DNA of 31,138 nt from Lachnospira sp. UBA2821 (GTDB lineage Bacteria; Bacillota; Clostridia; Lachnospirales; Lachnospiraceae): positions 1-31,138 of the forward strand of contig DEGR01000083.1 of assembly GCA_002351535.1 (NCBI GenBank). Reading direction: 5' to 3'. Below the pieces are notes generated by a model, which made no database searches, had not been told where the DNA came from, and saw nothing but the letters and a program-made list of their open reading frames with translations. A program made the position numbers and the translations under genes. This document shows, one piece after another, positions 7,709 to 13,889 of the stretch (positions are counted from its first letter, which is position 1; the number at the start of each line of letters is the position of its first letter).

Positions 7709-8548
7709 ATGGGATTATTAAGTAAAATTCTTCGGGCGAGACGAAGGGATGACCGGGTTAAGATAGTCATGATATTTGGTGCAATAGGAATCACATTTAT
7801 AATACTTGCCGTTAATGGTGGTGTGAAAATGTATAAGCGCATTAACTGCGTGGCTGACTATATTGTCTCTGTAAAATGTAGCAGCACAAAGCTTAAAAAT
7901 AATATACAGGAACTTAAGAAAATTGATGGTGTTATGGCGGCAGGAAGTATAAGCAGGGGAAATGTCGAGATATATGCAGGAAAAGATACGATAAGTTATG
8001 AGAGTATAAAGCTTGATAAGACATTTGCGAGGGAACTTTATGGAATAGATAATACATCTGCCGGAGAGAGAATATATATCAGTAACGGTGCATATTTAAA
8101 ACTTAAAAGATATATTCCTGACATAGATAACGGCAGTAACAGCCACATAAAATATATGTCAGATGAAGTAAGCAGTAGTGCTAAACTGATATTACTGGAT
8201 GATGAACATAGTGTCAGCGGGGGAAATAATAGTGAAAAGAATAAAGAATTTGTAGTAATTATAGATGATGGAAAAAGAACATCATACAATAAAGAAAGTG
8301 AAAACACGCAGAATGAAGTGCTGATAAGATTCAAAAGATATGATATTTCAGGAAACACAGTGAAAAAGCTTGAGAAGAAAGGGTTTACAATAGAGAACGA
8401 AGGGGAAGAGTTAAAAAGAAAGTCAGAATGTGATAAGACGATTCTGTGTATTAAATATAATTTATCAATAGGCATATTATGTATGGTTTTCGTAGCAATA
8501 TTGCTGTCTCTGATTTGCAAAACAGATGTTTCTGTGATACAATCATAA
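7709..8548 (+). CDS. Two-helix membrane protein with large outer domain
   Basis: 279 residues. A basic start is followed by a membrane helix (about 18-36), about 210 predominantly hydrophilic residues, and a second helix (about 252-271) with a short tail. This is the topology of a bitopic hairpin with an extracytoplasmic domain. It begins three bases after the CARDB protein, with AAGG in the ribosome site, so it is in the same operon. The outer domain has the stretch KLKNNIQELKKIDGV followed by beta-rich sequence, vaguely like the outer domain of MacB/FtsX-type permeases, but the remaining helices of that family are missing. I do not recognise a family. It may be an accessory subunit of the exporter. 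Confidence 0.7.
   Translation: MGLLSKILRARRRDDRVKIVMIFGAIGITFIILAVNGGVKMYKRINCVADYIVSVKCSSTKLKNNIQELKKIDGVMAAGSISRGNVEIYAGKDTISYESIKLDKTFARELYGIDNTSAGERIYISNGAYLKLKRYIPDIDNGSNSHIKYMSDEVSSSAKLILLDDEHSVSGGNNSEKNKEFVVIIDDGKRTSYNKESENTQNEVLIRFKRYDISGNTVKKLEKKGFTIENEGEELKRKSECDKTILCIKYNLSIGILCMVFVAILLSLICKTDVSVIQS
8515..8543 (+). promoter_or_regulatory. Promoter of the metal-sensor gene, inside the preceding gene
   Basis: TTGCAA at 8515-8520 and TACAAT at 8538-8543 are separated by 17 bases, with a TGA extended -10 element. It lies in the last codons of the upstream membrane-protein gene. The spacer contains an inverted repeat, ACAGA-TGTT-TCTGT (8522-8535), placed where an ArsR-type repressor would block RNA polymerase, so autoregulation is likely. 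Confidence 0.6.
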
Positions 8549-8614
8549 TAAATGTGTAACTGTTCTGGGAGATATATTATTCAGAAGAAAGCAGTAGAGA
8601 GTAGGAGAAAATTT

Positions 8615-9004
8615 ATGGGATGCAATTGCAATAAGGATAATGAAAACATAGATACCGGGTTTGACAAATGCGACTTTATGAATGTTCATGAGGATGTTGT
8701 TAAGAAGGTTCTTGGAAATATGCCGTCGGATGAAAAGTTATATGAGCTTGCAGAATTTTTCAAGGTGTTTGCTGATTCAACAAGAATAAAAATATTATAT
8801 GTTCTGTCACAGGAAGAGATGTGTGTGTGTGATATAGGACAGATTCTTGGGGTAAGCCAGTCAGCAGTTTCGCATCAGCTTAGGATATTAAAGCAGATGC
8901 AGCTGGTCAAATTCAGGAGAGAAGGCAAGACTGTATTTTATTCATTATCAGACGGACATATAGAATCAATTCTTAGTCAGGGATATGAGCATATTAATGA
9001 ATAA
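8615..9004 (+). CDS. ArsR/SmtB-family metal-responsive repressor (CadC-like)
   Basis: 129 residues from the ATG at 8615, with GGAG at 8604-8607 seven bases upstream; an upstream in-frame ATG at 8552 lacks such a site. A winged helix-turn-helix carries the recognition helix SQSAVSHQLRILK (81-93). Both classical metal sites are visible. The alpha3N site has N-terminal C3, C5 and C19 plus C70-V-C72-D in the MCVCD motif. The alpha5 site has D113, H115, H126 and E129 with the SmtB/CadC spacing 2-11-3. The protein should release DNA when it binds Cd, Pb or Zn. No complete efflux ATPase gene is nearby; only the small membrane protein at 9061 follows. Confidence 0.92.
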   Translation: MGCNCNKDNENIDTGFDKCDFMNVHEDVVKKVLGNMPSDEKLYELAEFFKVFADSTRIKILYVLSQEEMCVCDIGQILGVSQSAVSHQLRILKQMQLVKFRREGKTVFYSLSDGHIESILSQGYEHINE

Positions 9005-9060
9005 ATTAACAGACTGACAGGTCGAATGATTAATATGAAAAATCAGAAATGAGGTTTAAC

Positions 9061-9393
9061 ATGTTAAAGAAATACCAGAGACTGATATCAGGAACATTTA
9101 TATCTGTTATGCTTATTATATGTGCATTGTCAGTACCATTTGGAAAATATATAAGTCCTGATGTGATAAGCGCAGATGACATGAGACTTATATGTTATCT
9201 GATAGCATATATTATTCCGGGTTCGACAGTGTTTAATAAGTTGATAACGGAGATTAAAGATAAGAAATATAAAGCAATAGGTGTATATGTTACGATTGTA
9301 ACACTTATAATATTTGGCATGGTAAATGAGATTGCTGCGATAGTTATTATGACGTTATATGCATTTGTGAAAATGAAGATGGAAAAAGAATAA
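9061..9393 (+). CDS. Small membrane protein resembling the N-terminal helices of a P1B ATPase
   Basis: 110 residues from the ATG at 9061, with GAGG at 9051-9054 six bases before it (an ATG at 9049 has no ribosome site). Four hydrophobic segments lie around 9-27, 42-58, 74-88 and 89-105. The order and spacing of landmark residues (G54, F58, the basic loop 60-71, T78, then NEIAAIVIMTLYAF) resemble the first membrane helices of CadA/ZntA-type heavy-metal ATPases. The phosphorylation and nucleotide domains and the CPC helix are absent. It follows a CadC-like repressor, which strengthens the link. It may be a relic or a separate small membrane protein that evolved from the ATPase. The family assignment is inference. 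Confidence 0.6.
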   Translation: MLKKYQRLISGTFISVMLIICALSVPFGKYISPDVISADDMRLICYLIAYIIPGSTVFNKLITEIKDKKYKAIGVYVTIVTLIIFGMVNEIAAIVIMTLYAFVKMKMEKE

Positions 9394-9412
9394 CGGTTAA
9401 AGATAAAATTAT

Positions 9413-9455
9413 AAGAGTCATATCAGATTTGAATTCAATCTGATATGACTCTTTT
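9413..9455. terminator. Bidirectional terminator between convergent genes
   Basis: A perfect 17-bp stem (9413-9429 with 9437-9453) and a seven-base loop TGAATTC lie between the plus-strand gene ending at 9393 and the minus-strand gene ending at 9469. TTTT follows the stem on the plus strand, and a T-rich stretch follows on the minus strand. It can serve both transcripts. Confidence 0.9.
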
Positions 9456-9468
9456 GTACGGTTATACT

Positions 9469-9654
9469 TTATTTGAACTGATTAGTATTTTCATCATATA
9501 CACAATCAATAGCTCTCATTCTTCCGACAATATCGTTAATGTCAACAGAATTCGATACACAGAATTCTACAAGATCATCATAGTTATCGCGAAGCTGTGT
9601 GTTAATATAACTTAAGAGAATGTGAGGGTCTTTTGGTAATGAATTAGTGGACAT
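9469..9654 (-). CDS. DUF4250-family small protein
   Basis: 61 residues, reading MSTNSLPKDPHILLSYINTQ at its start. The LPKDPxxLLSxINTxLRD pattern and the acidic, helical remainder ending in NTNQFK are characteristic of DUF4250 proteins, which are common in Clostridia and have no known function. An AGGAGG ribosome site precedes the ATG by six bases. It starts 43 bases after the end of the citrate synthase gene on the same strand, so the two are likely co-transcribed, with the shared terminator at 9413-9455 closing the unit. Confidence 0.88.
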   Translation of the reverse strand: MSTNSLPKDPHILLSYINTQLRDNYDDLVEFCVSNSVDINDIVGRMRAIDCVYDENTNQFK

Positions 9655-9697
9655 ATTAGCCTCCTGTCTGTGTCAATTTATAATTGATAATTCATAT

Positions 9698-11074
9698 TTA
9701 TCTGTCGTTAAGTGGTGTGTAATCGATATGTTTTGCAACATTTTTATATGCAGGACGTATTATCTTGCTTGCGTTTACCAGCTCTTCAATTCTGTGTGCA
9801 CTCCATCCGCTTATTCTTGCGATAGCAAAGATAGGTGTGTAAAGTTCAATTGGAAGTCCGAGCATTCTGTATACGAATCCGCTGTAGAAGTCAACATTGG
9901 CGCTTACACCTTTATATATCTTTCGTTCTTCTGCAATAATCTTAGGTGCAAGTTTCTCAACACATGAATAGAACTTGAACTCTTTGTCGTAACCTTTTTC
10001 TTTGGAAAGCTTCTCAACAAATCCTTTTAATATACCGGCTCTAGGGTCTGATATTGAATAAACAGCATGCCCCATACCATATATAAGACCGGCTTTATCA
10101 AAACGTTCTTTATGAAGAAGACCACGAAGATAATCGCTGATTTCATCTTCGTCTTCCCAGTCTTTTATTGTTTCCATCATATCGTCAAACATCTGGATAA
10201 CTTTAAGATTAGCACCACCGTGTTTTGGACCTTTAAGAGAACCAAGCGAAGCAGCGACCGTTGAGTATGTATCGGTTCCCGATGAAGATACAACATGAGT
10301 AGTGAATGTTGAGTTATTTCCACCGCCGTGGTCAGCATGAATAACAAGACATACATCAAGAATACGGGCTTCTAATTCGGTATATTTTCCGTCAGGTCTT
10401 AATAAATGTAAAATATTTTCAGCAGTTGACATCTCAGGACTTGGTGAATGAATGAAAAGACTCTGACCGTCGTGATAATGTCTGTAAGCCTGATAGCCGT
10501 ATACAGATAATTCGGGGAACAGTGCGATAAGCTGTAAACACTGTCTTAGTACGTTAGGTATCGATACATCATCAGCCCTGTCATCGTAAGAGTAAAGTGT
10601 AAGTACACTTCTTGCAAGAGTGTTCATCATATTCTGACTTGGTGCTTTCATGATAATGTCACGCACAAAACTTGTTGGAAGTGTACGATAATGACCTAAC
10701 AAAGCATTGAACTCTTTAAGTTCTTCCGGAGTTGGAAGTTTTCCAAAGAGAAGAAGATAAGTGGTTTCTTCAAAACCGAAACGTTTGTCTTCTACGAAAC
10801 CTTTAACAATGTCTTCAATGTTAAGTCCACGGTAATATAACTTACCGGGACATGGAATCATTTCACTGTCCTCTATGGTATATGATTTGACCTCAGCGAT
10901 TTCCGTTAAACCGGTGAGGACACCTTTTCCATTAATGTCTCTTAGTCCCCTCTTAACTTCATACTTAGAATAAAGCTCAGGATTGATAGAGCTGTTTTCC
11001 ACACATTTGTCTGCGAGCGAAAGGATTTCAGGAGTGATTTCTGAATAAGGATTAGCATTATTGTTCTGTGTCAT
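9698..11074 (-). CDS. gltA: Citrate synthase
   Basis: 458 residues. The enzyme condenses acetyl-CoA with oxaloacetate to citrate. The catalytic set is in place: His285 in GPKHGGAN, His336 in GMGHAVYS and Asp395 in NVDFYSGF. The substrate-binding HADHGGG and SDPRAG motifs are also present. The usual arginine after the second histidine (GHRVY) is alanine here. The N-terminal 60 residues are longer than in the shortest bacterial enzymes. Annotators may call it citrate/2-methylcitrate synthase, and the sequence does not separate the two. In an organism using pyruvate:ferredoxin oxidoreductase, it probably supplies 2-oxoglutarate and glutamate. The promoter is at 11126-11154. Confidence 0.95.
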   Translation of the reverse strand: MTQNNNANPYSEITPEILSLADKCVENSSINPELYSKYEVKRGLRDINGKGVLTGLTEIAEVKSYTIEDSEMIPCPGKLYYRGLNIEDIVKGFVEDKRFGFEETTYLLLFGKLPTPEELKEFNALLGHYRTLPTSFVRDIIMKAPSQNMMNTLARSVLTLYSYDDRADDVSIPNVLRQCLQLIALFPELSVYGYQAYRHYHDGQSLFIHSPSPEMSTAENILHLLRPDGKYTELEARILDVCLVIHADHGGGNNSTFTTHVVSSSGTDTYSTVAASLGSLKGPKHGGANLKVIQMFDDMMETIKDWEDEDEISDYLRGLLHKERFDKAGLIYGMGHAVYSISDPRAGILKGFVEKLSKEKGYDKEFKFYSCVEKLAPKIIAEERKIYKGVSANVDFYSGFVYRMLGLPIELYTPIFAIARISGWSAHRIEELVNASKIIRPAYKNVAKHIDYTPLNDR

Positions 11075-11125
11075 TTAATCAAACCTTTCTTTATATTATT
11101 AGCCACAATGACCATATATGTAAAT

Positions 11126-11154
11126 ATTATAGCACAAAAATCAATATGTAACAA
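11126..11154 (-). promoter_or_regulatory. Promoter of the citrate synthase gene
   Basis: On the minus strand, TTGTTA (plus 11149-11154) and a perfect TATAAT (plus 11126-11131) are 17 bases apart, with an extended TGC element before the -10. The -10 lies about 50 bases upstream of the citrate synthase ATG. I see no clear operator. Confidence 0.75.
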
Positions 11155-11210
11155 TAAGCAAAATCTTAAGAGAATATAAAATAAAAATGATGGACAATCT
11201 GTACTGTTAA

Positions 11211-11435
11211 TTCGTTTGGAAGATTCGAAAATATATACCTGCATTAATTACCAGTTTGATTTGTTTGTCTATAAGTATTTGTGTCATTACAAGTAGCATG
11301 ACTTTATTATCATATTTGGTAAGTAAGGTGATTGTATATAGCTTGGTTGGCATTGTTGTCATTGCAGGAAATTTAGAAATAGCACATTGGATTATTCCTA
11401 TATTTACCAAAAAGATGAACAAAATAGAGGCATAG
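11211..11435 (+). pseudogene. Remnant: C-terminal tail of a membrane protein
   Basis: A 74-codon open frame with no start codon near its 5' end follows a TAA. The translation is strongly hydrophobic, with two or three membrane segments, and ends with HWIIPIFTKKMNKIEA and a stop. The frame reads naturally as the end of a longer membrane protein whose first part is gone. I cannot name the family. The next frame, a flavodoxin start, begins one base after this stop. Confidence 0.45.
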
Positions 11436-11436
11436 C

Positions 11437-11550
11437 ATGAAAGTGGCGGTGAGATTTCAGTCAAGGCGTGGAAACACTAAAGCGGTTGCAGAAATTATAG
11501 CCAAATGGGTAGGAGCAAATGTAGAAAAGTTATGTCCATCTGGGAATTGA
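11437..11550 (+). pseudogene. Flavodoxin-like gene, truncated after 37 codons
   Basis: The translation MKVAVRFQSRRGNTKAVAEI has the shape of a flavodoxin N-terminus: a beta strand, then an FMN phosphate-loop-like S-x-x-G-N-T, then a helix. A TGA stops it after 37 residues, whereas flavodoxins need about 140-160. I found no continuation in other frames before 11614. It is therefore best read as a decayed fragment rather than a functional small protein. Confidence 0.6.
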
Positions 11551-11613
11551 GGATGCAAAAAAGAAACTAATTACATATTAAAATTTGAGTTACATTGGGT
11601 TATACGGACTAAT

Positions 11614-11706
11614 ATTATATGAAGACTGAAGACTAAGAATGAAGAATACACGGCATCGTTGGCAGCAAGGATGTGCCTCAAGACCATTGAAGAAGTTATA
11701 GGACAG
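11614..11706 (+). pseudogene. Decayed partial copy of the rarA 5' end
   Basis: This segment matches 12526-12611, the start of rarA, at 77 of 86 aligned bases once an extra seven-base GAAGACT duplication is removed. The matching portion covers rarA codons 6 to 33. The copy lacks the rarA start and all of the ATPase. A second-copy origin is certain; the mechanism is not. Together with rarA it forms a pair of direct repeats 912 bases apart that enclose the secreted-protein gene. Confidence 0.85.
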
Positions 11707-11723
11707 ATAGAATGCCAGATACA

Positions 11724-11752
11724 TTGACATTAAATACAGTAAAATGTATAAT
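11724..11752 (+). promoter_or_regulatory. Consensus sigma-A promoter of the secreted-protein gene
   Basis: TTGACA at 11724-11729 and TATAAT at 11747-11752 match the consensus at all twelve positions, with the ideal 17-base spacer. Transcription would begin about 25-30 bases before the ATG at 11787. Such a strong promoter inside otherwise decayed DNA supports the following gene being expressed. Confidence 0.85.
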
Positions 11753-11786
11753 ATAGAGACCAAATAAAAGCAAAGGAGAAGGAAAA

Positions 11787-12368
11787 ATGAAGAGAAGATT
11801 TAAACCATTAGTTTATGCATTGGTAATGACATTATTAATTAGTACCTGTTTAACGGCAGCTCCTCAGGAAGTTATGGCGGCAACTGCTAAAGTGAGTTCA
11901 AGTGAGAAAGCAAATATTAAGAAGTTATGTAGTAATTTCGAAACATTTGTCGGACAGATGTTGGCAGACAACGATTCTGATAATAAAATAGCTGTCGGAA
12001 AATCACAAAAATGGGTTTTCCAGAGCTGGCAGAAAGAGGACTTGACTTATAAGGATAACATGGTAGTACCACTTGGATATATGGGAGGCAAAAAAGCTGC
12101 TGAGAGAGTATTTGGAGTGAAAAAATTTTATGTGCCTCACAAAAAAGGAGATTGGGGAAATGCCTATCCTAAGTTAACAGTAAAATCCATTAAGAAAGAA
12201 TCATCATCCAAATATATAGCTACATGTGATGTTAAATGGGTAAATAGCGAAGATAATACTTCAAAAAAATGGGCAACAGTAACAGTTACAATGAAAAAGA
12301 AAAAAGGAACACATTACGGATTTGTTGCAAAAAGCGTTAATATTAAAAAATTAAAAAACGTATTTTAG
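11787..12368 (+). CDS. Small secreted basic protein of unknown function
   Basis: 193 residues. A signal peptide (basic start, hydrophobic core 8-24) has a likely cleavage site after the A-x-A-like VMA at 29-31. The mature part is lysine-rich and looks like one small alpha+beta domain: an initial helix, then KWVFQSWQ, a Gly-rich GYMGGKKAAERVFGV turn, and three beta strands ending near GFVAKSVNIKKLKNVF. There are no cysteines except one in the signal region and one each near 48 and 151. The ribosome site AAAGGAG lies 9 bases or so before the ATG. It stands alone, with its own promoter and terminator, between duplicated rarA sequences. I do not recognise a family; an extracytoplasmic role is inferred from the signal peptide. 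Confidence 0.8.
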   Translation: MKRRFKPLVYALVMTLLISTCLTAAPQEVMAATAKVSSSEKANIKKLCSNFETFVGQMLADNDSDNKIAVGKSQKWVFQSWQKEDLTYKDNMVVPLGYMGGKKAAERVFGVKKFYVPHKKGDWGNAYPKLTVKSIKKESSSKYIATCDVKWVNSEDNTSKKWATVTVTMKKKKGTHYGFVAKSVNIKKLKNVF

Positions 12369-12382
12369 TATATAATTGTTTT

Positions 12383-12423
12383 TATAACAGGGTGTCATCT
12401 TAATGAGGTGGCACCCTGTTATA
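12383..12423 (+). terminator. Terminator hairpin after the secreted-protein gene
   Basis: A 12-bp perfect stem (TATAACAGGGTG with CACCCTGTTATA) extends inward by seven more pairs, some of them G-U, to a three-base loop. The T-tract after it is short (TTGTT), so termination may be partial. It begins 15 bases after the stop codon. Confidence 0.7.
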
Positions 12424-12512
12424 TTGTTGGAGTATGATTTTCAGTCAGATGTAATAATCTTGAAAAAAAGGCGGGGACATGGTAAAACTGATATAAAGGC
12501 AGGTATTATAAT

Positions 12513-13847
12513 ATGGATTTATTTGATTATATGAAGACTAAGAATGAAGAAAGCACGGCACCGTTGGCAGCAAGGATGCGCCCTGAGACTCTTGAAGAAG
12601 TTATAGGACAGGAGCATATTATAGGGAAGGGCAGGATACTTAACAGAGCCATTGAAGCTGATAAGTTAAGTTCGGTAATATTTTTTGGACCACCGGGAAC
12701 AGGTAAGACAACACTTGCCAAGGTGATAGCAGCATCTTCTAAAAGTGATTTTATGCAGCTTAATGCTACGGTTGCAGGCAAAAAAGATATGGAGGAAGTC
12801 ACGACAAAGGCTAAAGAGAATCTCGGAATGTTTGCGAGAAGAACAATATTATTTATAGATGAGATTCACAGATTTAATAAAGGACAGCAGGATTACCTTC
12901 TTCCATTTGTAGAGGACGGAACGATAATACTTATCGGTGCCACAACTGAGAATCCGTATTTTGAGGTCAATAATGCACTTATATCCCGCTCACTTGTATT
13001 TGAGTTAAAACCATTAGATATGGATGGCATTAAAACGATTATCAGAAGAGCGCTTAAAGATGAGAAAAAGGGAATGGGAATATATGATGCTGATATGGAT
13101 GAGGATGCGGTTGACTTTCTGGCAGATATAGCAGGAGGAGATGCAAGACAGGCACTTAATGCACTGGAACTTGCGGTGCTTACTACTGAGAGGTCTGAAG
13201 ACGGGAAGATACATATTACGTCAGAGGTGATGGAAGAGTGTATTCAGAGAAGAAATGTTAAGTATGATAAAGAAGGGGATAATCATTATGATACTATATC
13301 GGCATTTATTAAAAGTATGAGGGGGTCTGACCCGGATGCGGCAGTGTATTATCTTGCAAGAATGTTATATGCCGGTGAGAGTGTTACATTTATAGCGAGA
13401 AGAATTATGATATGTGCTGCTGAGGATGTGGGACTTGCCGACCCGGCAGCATTAAGGGTTGCCGTCAGTGCCGCTGAAGCAGTTCATCAGCTTGGAATGC
13501 CGGAAGCAAGAATACCACTTGCAGAGGCAGCGATATATGTGGCTTCGGCTCCAAAGAGTAATTCCGCATACAATGCAATTAACTCAGCCATGAAATATGT
13601 GGAGGAGCATCCGGCGTATGATATCCCCGCTTATCTTAAAGTCGGCTCTTACAAAGGAGCACAGGATTTGGGGCATGGAATAGGTTATAAGTATGCACAT
13701 GAGTATGATGAACATTATGTAAAGCAGCAGTATCTGCCTGATGAGACAGTTAATGAAAGGTTCTATATTGGTGGTATGCTTGGAGCAGAGAGAGAAAGAG
13801 TTGAAAGATTGAATAAGTTAAGAAAATGTGATACAATTATTAAATGA
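12513..13847 (+). CDS. rarA: Replication-associated recombination protein A (RarA/MgsA AAA+ ATPase)
   Basis: 444 residues, the normal size. The AAA+ core has Walker A GPPGTGKTT (59-67), Walker B ILFIDE (112-117) followed by IHRFNKGQQD, and sensor 1 in GATTENP. The C-terminal part (from about 250) carries the RarA/WRNIP1 tetramerisation region with DNHYDTISAFIKSMRGSDPD and ends with the conserved YLPD...RFYIGG region. The protein acts at stalled replication forks, where it threads or remodels DNA ends with SSB. AGG at 12501-12503 is nine bases from the ATG. Its first codons are duplicated upstream at 11614-11706. The following gene begins 42 bases downstream, on the same strand. Confidence 0.97.
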   Translation: MDLFDYMKTKNEESTAPLAARMRPETLEEVIGQEHIIGKGRILNRAIEADKLSSVIFFGPPGTGKTTLAKVIAASSKSDFMQLNATVAGKKDMEEVTTKAKENLGMFARRTILFIDEIHRFNKGQQDYLLPFVEDGTIILIGATTENPYFEVNNALISRSLVFELKPLDMDGIKTIIRRALKDEKKGMGIYDADMDEDAVDFLADIAGGDARQALNALELAVLTTERSEDGKIHITSEVMEECIQRRNVKYDKEGDNHYDTISAFIKSMRGSDPDAAVYYLARMLYAGESVTFIARRIMICAAEDVGLADPAALRVAVSAAEAVHQLGMPEARIPLAEAAIYVASAPKSNSAYNAINSAMKYVEEHPAYDIPAYLKVGSYKGAQDLGHGIGYKYAHEYDEHYVKQQYLPDETVNERFYIGGMLGAERERVERLNKLRKCDTIIK

Positions 13848-13889
13848 CATGCTTGTAGTTAACATATAGGAAATTGTAAGAGGTTTATT

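Noticed and set aside
11207..11464. Minus-strand frame of 85 codons between citrate synthase and the secreted gene
   Set aside because: The plus strand of the same DNA gives a coherent membrane tail and a flavodoxin start. The minus frame lacks a ribosome site and a recognisable fold.
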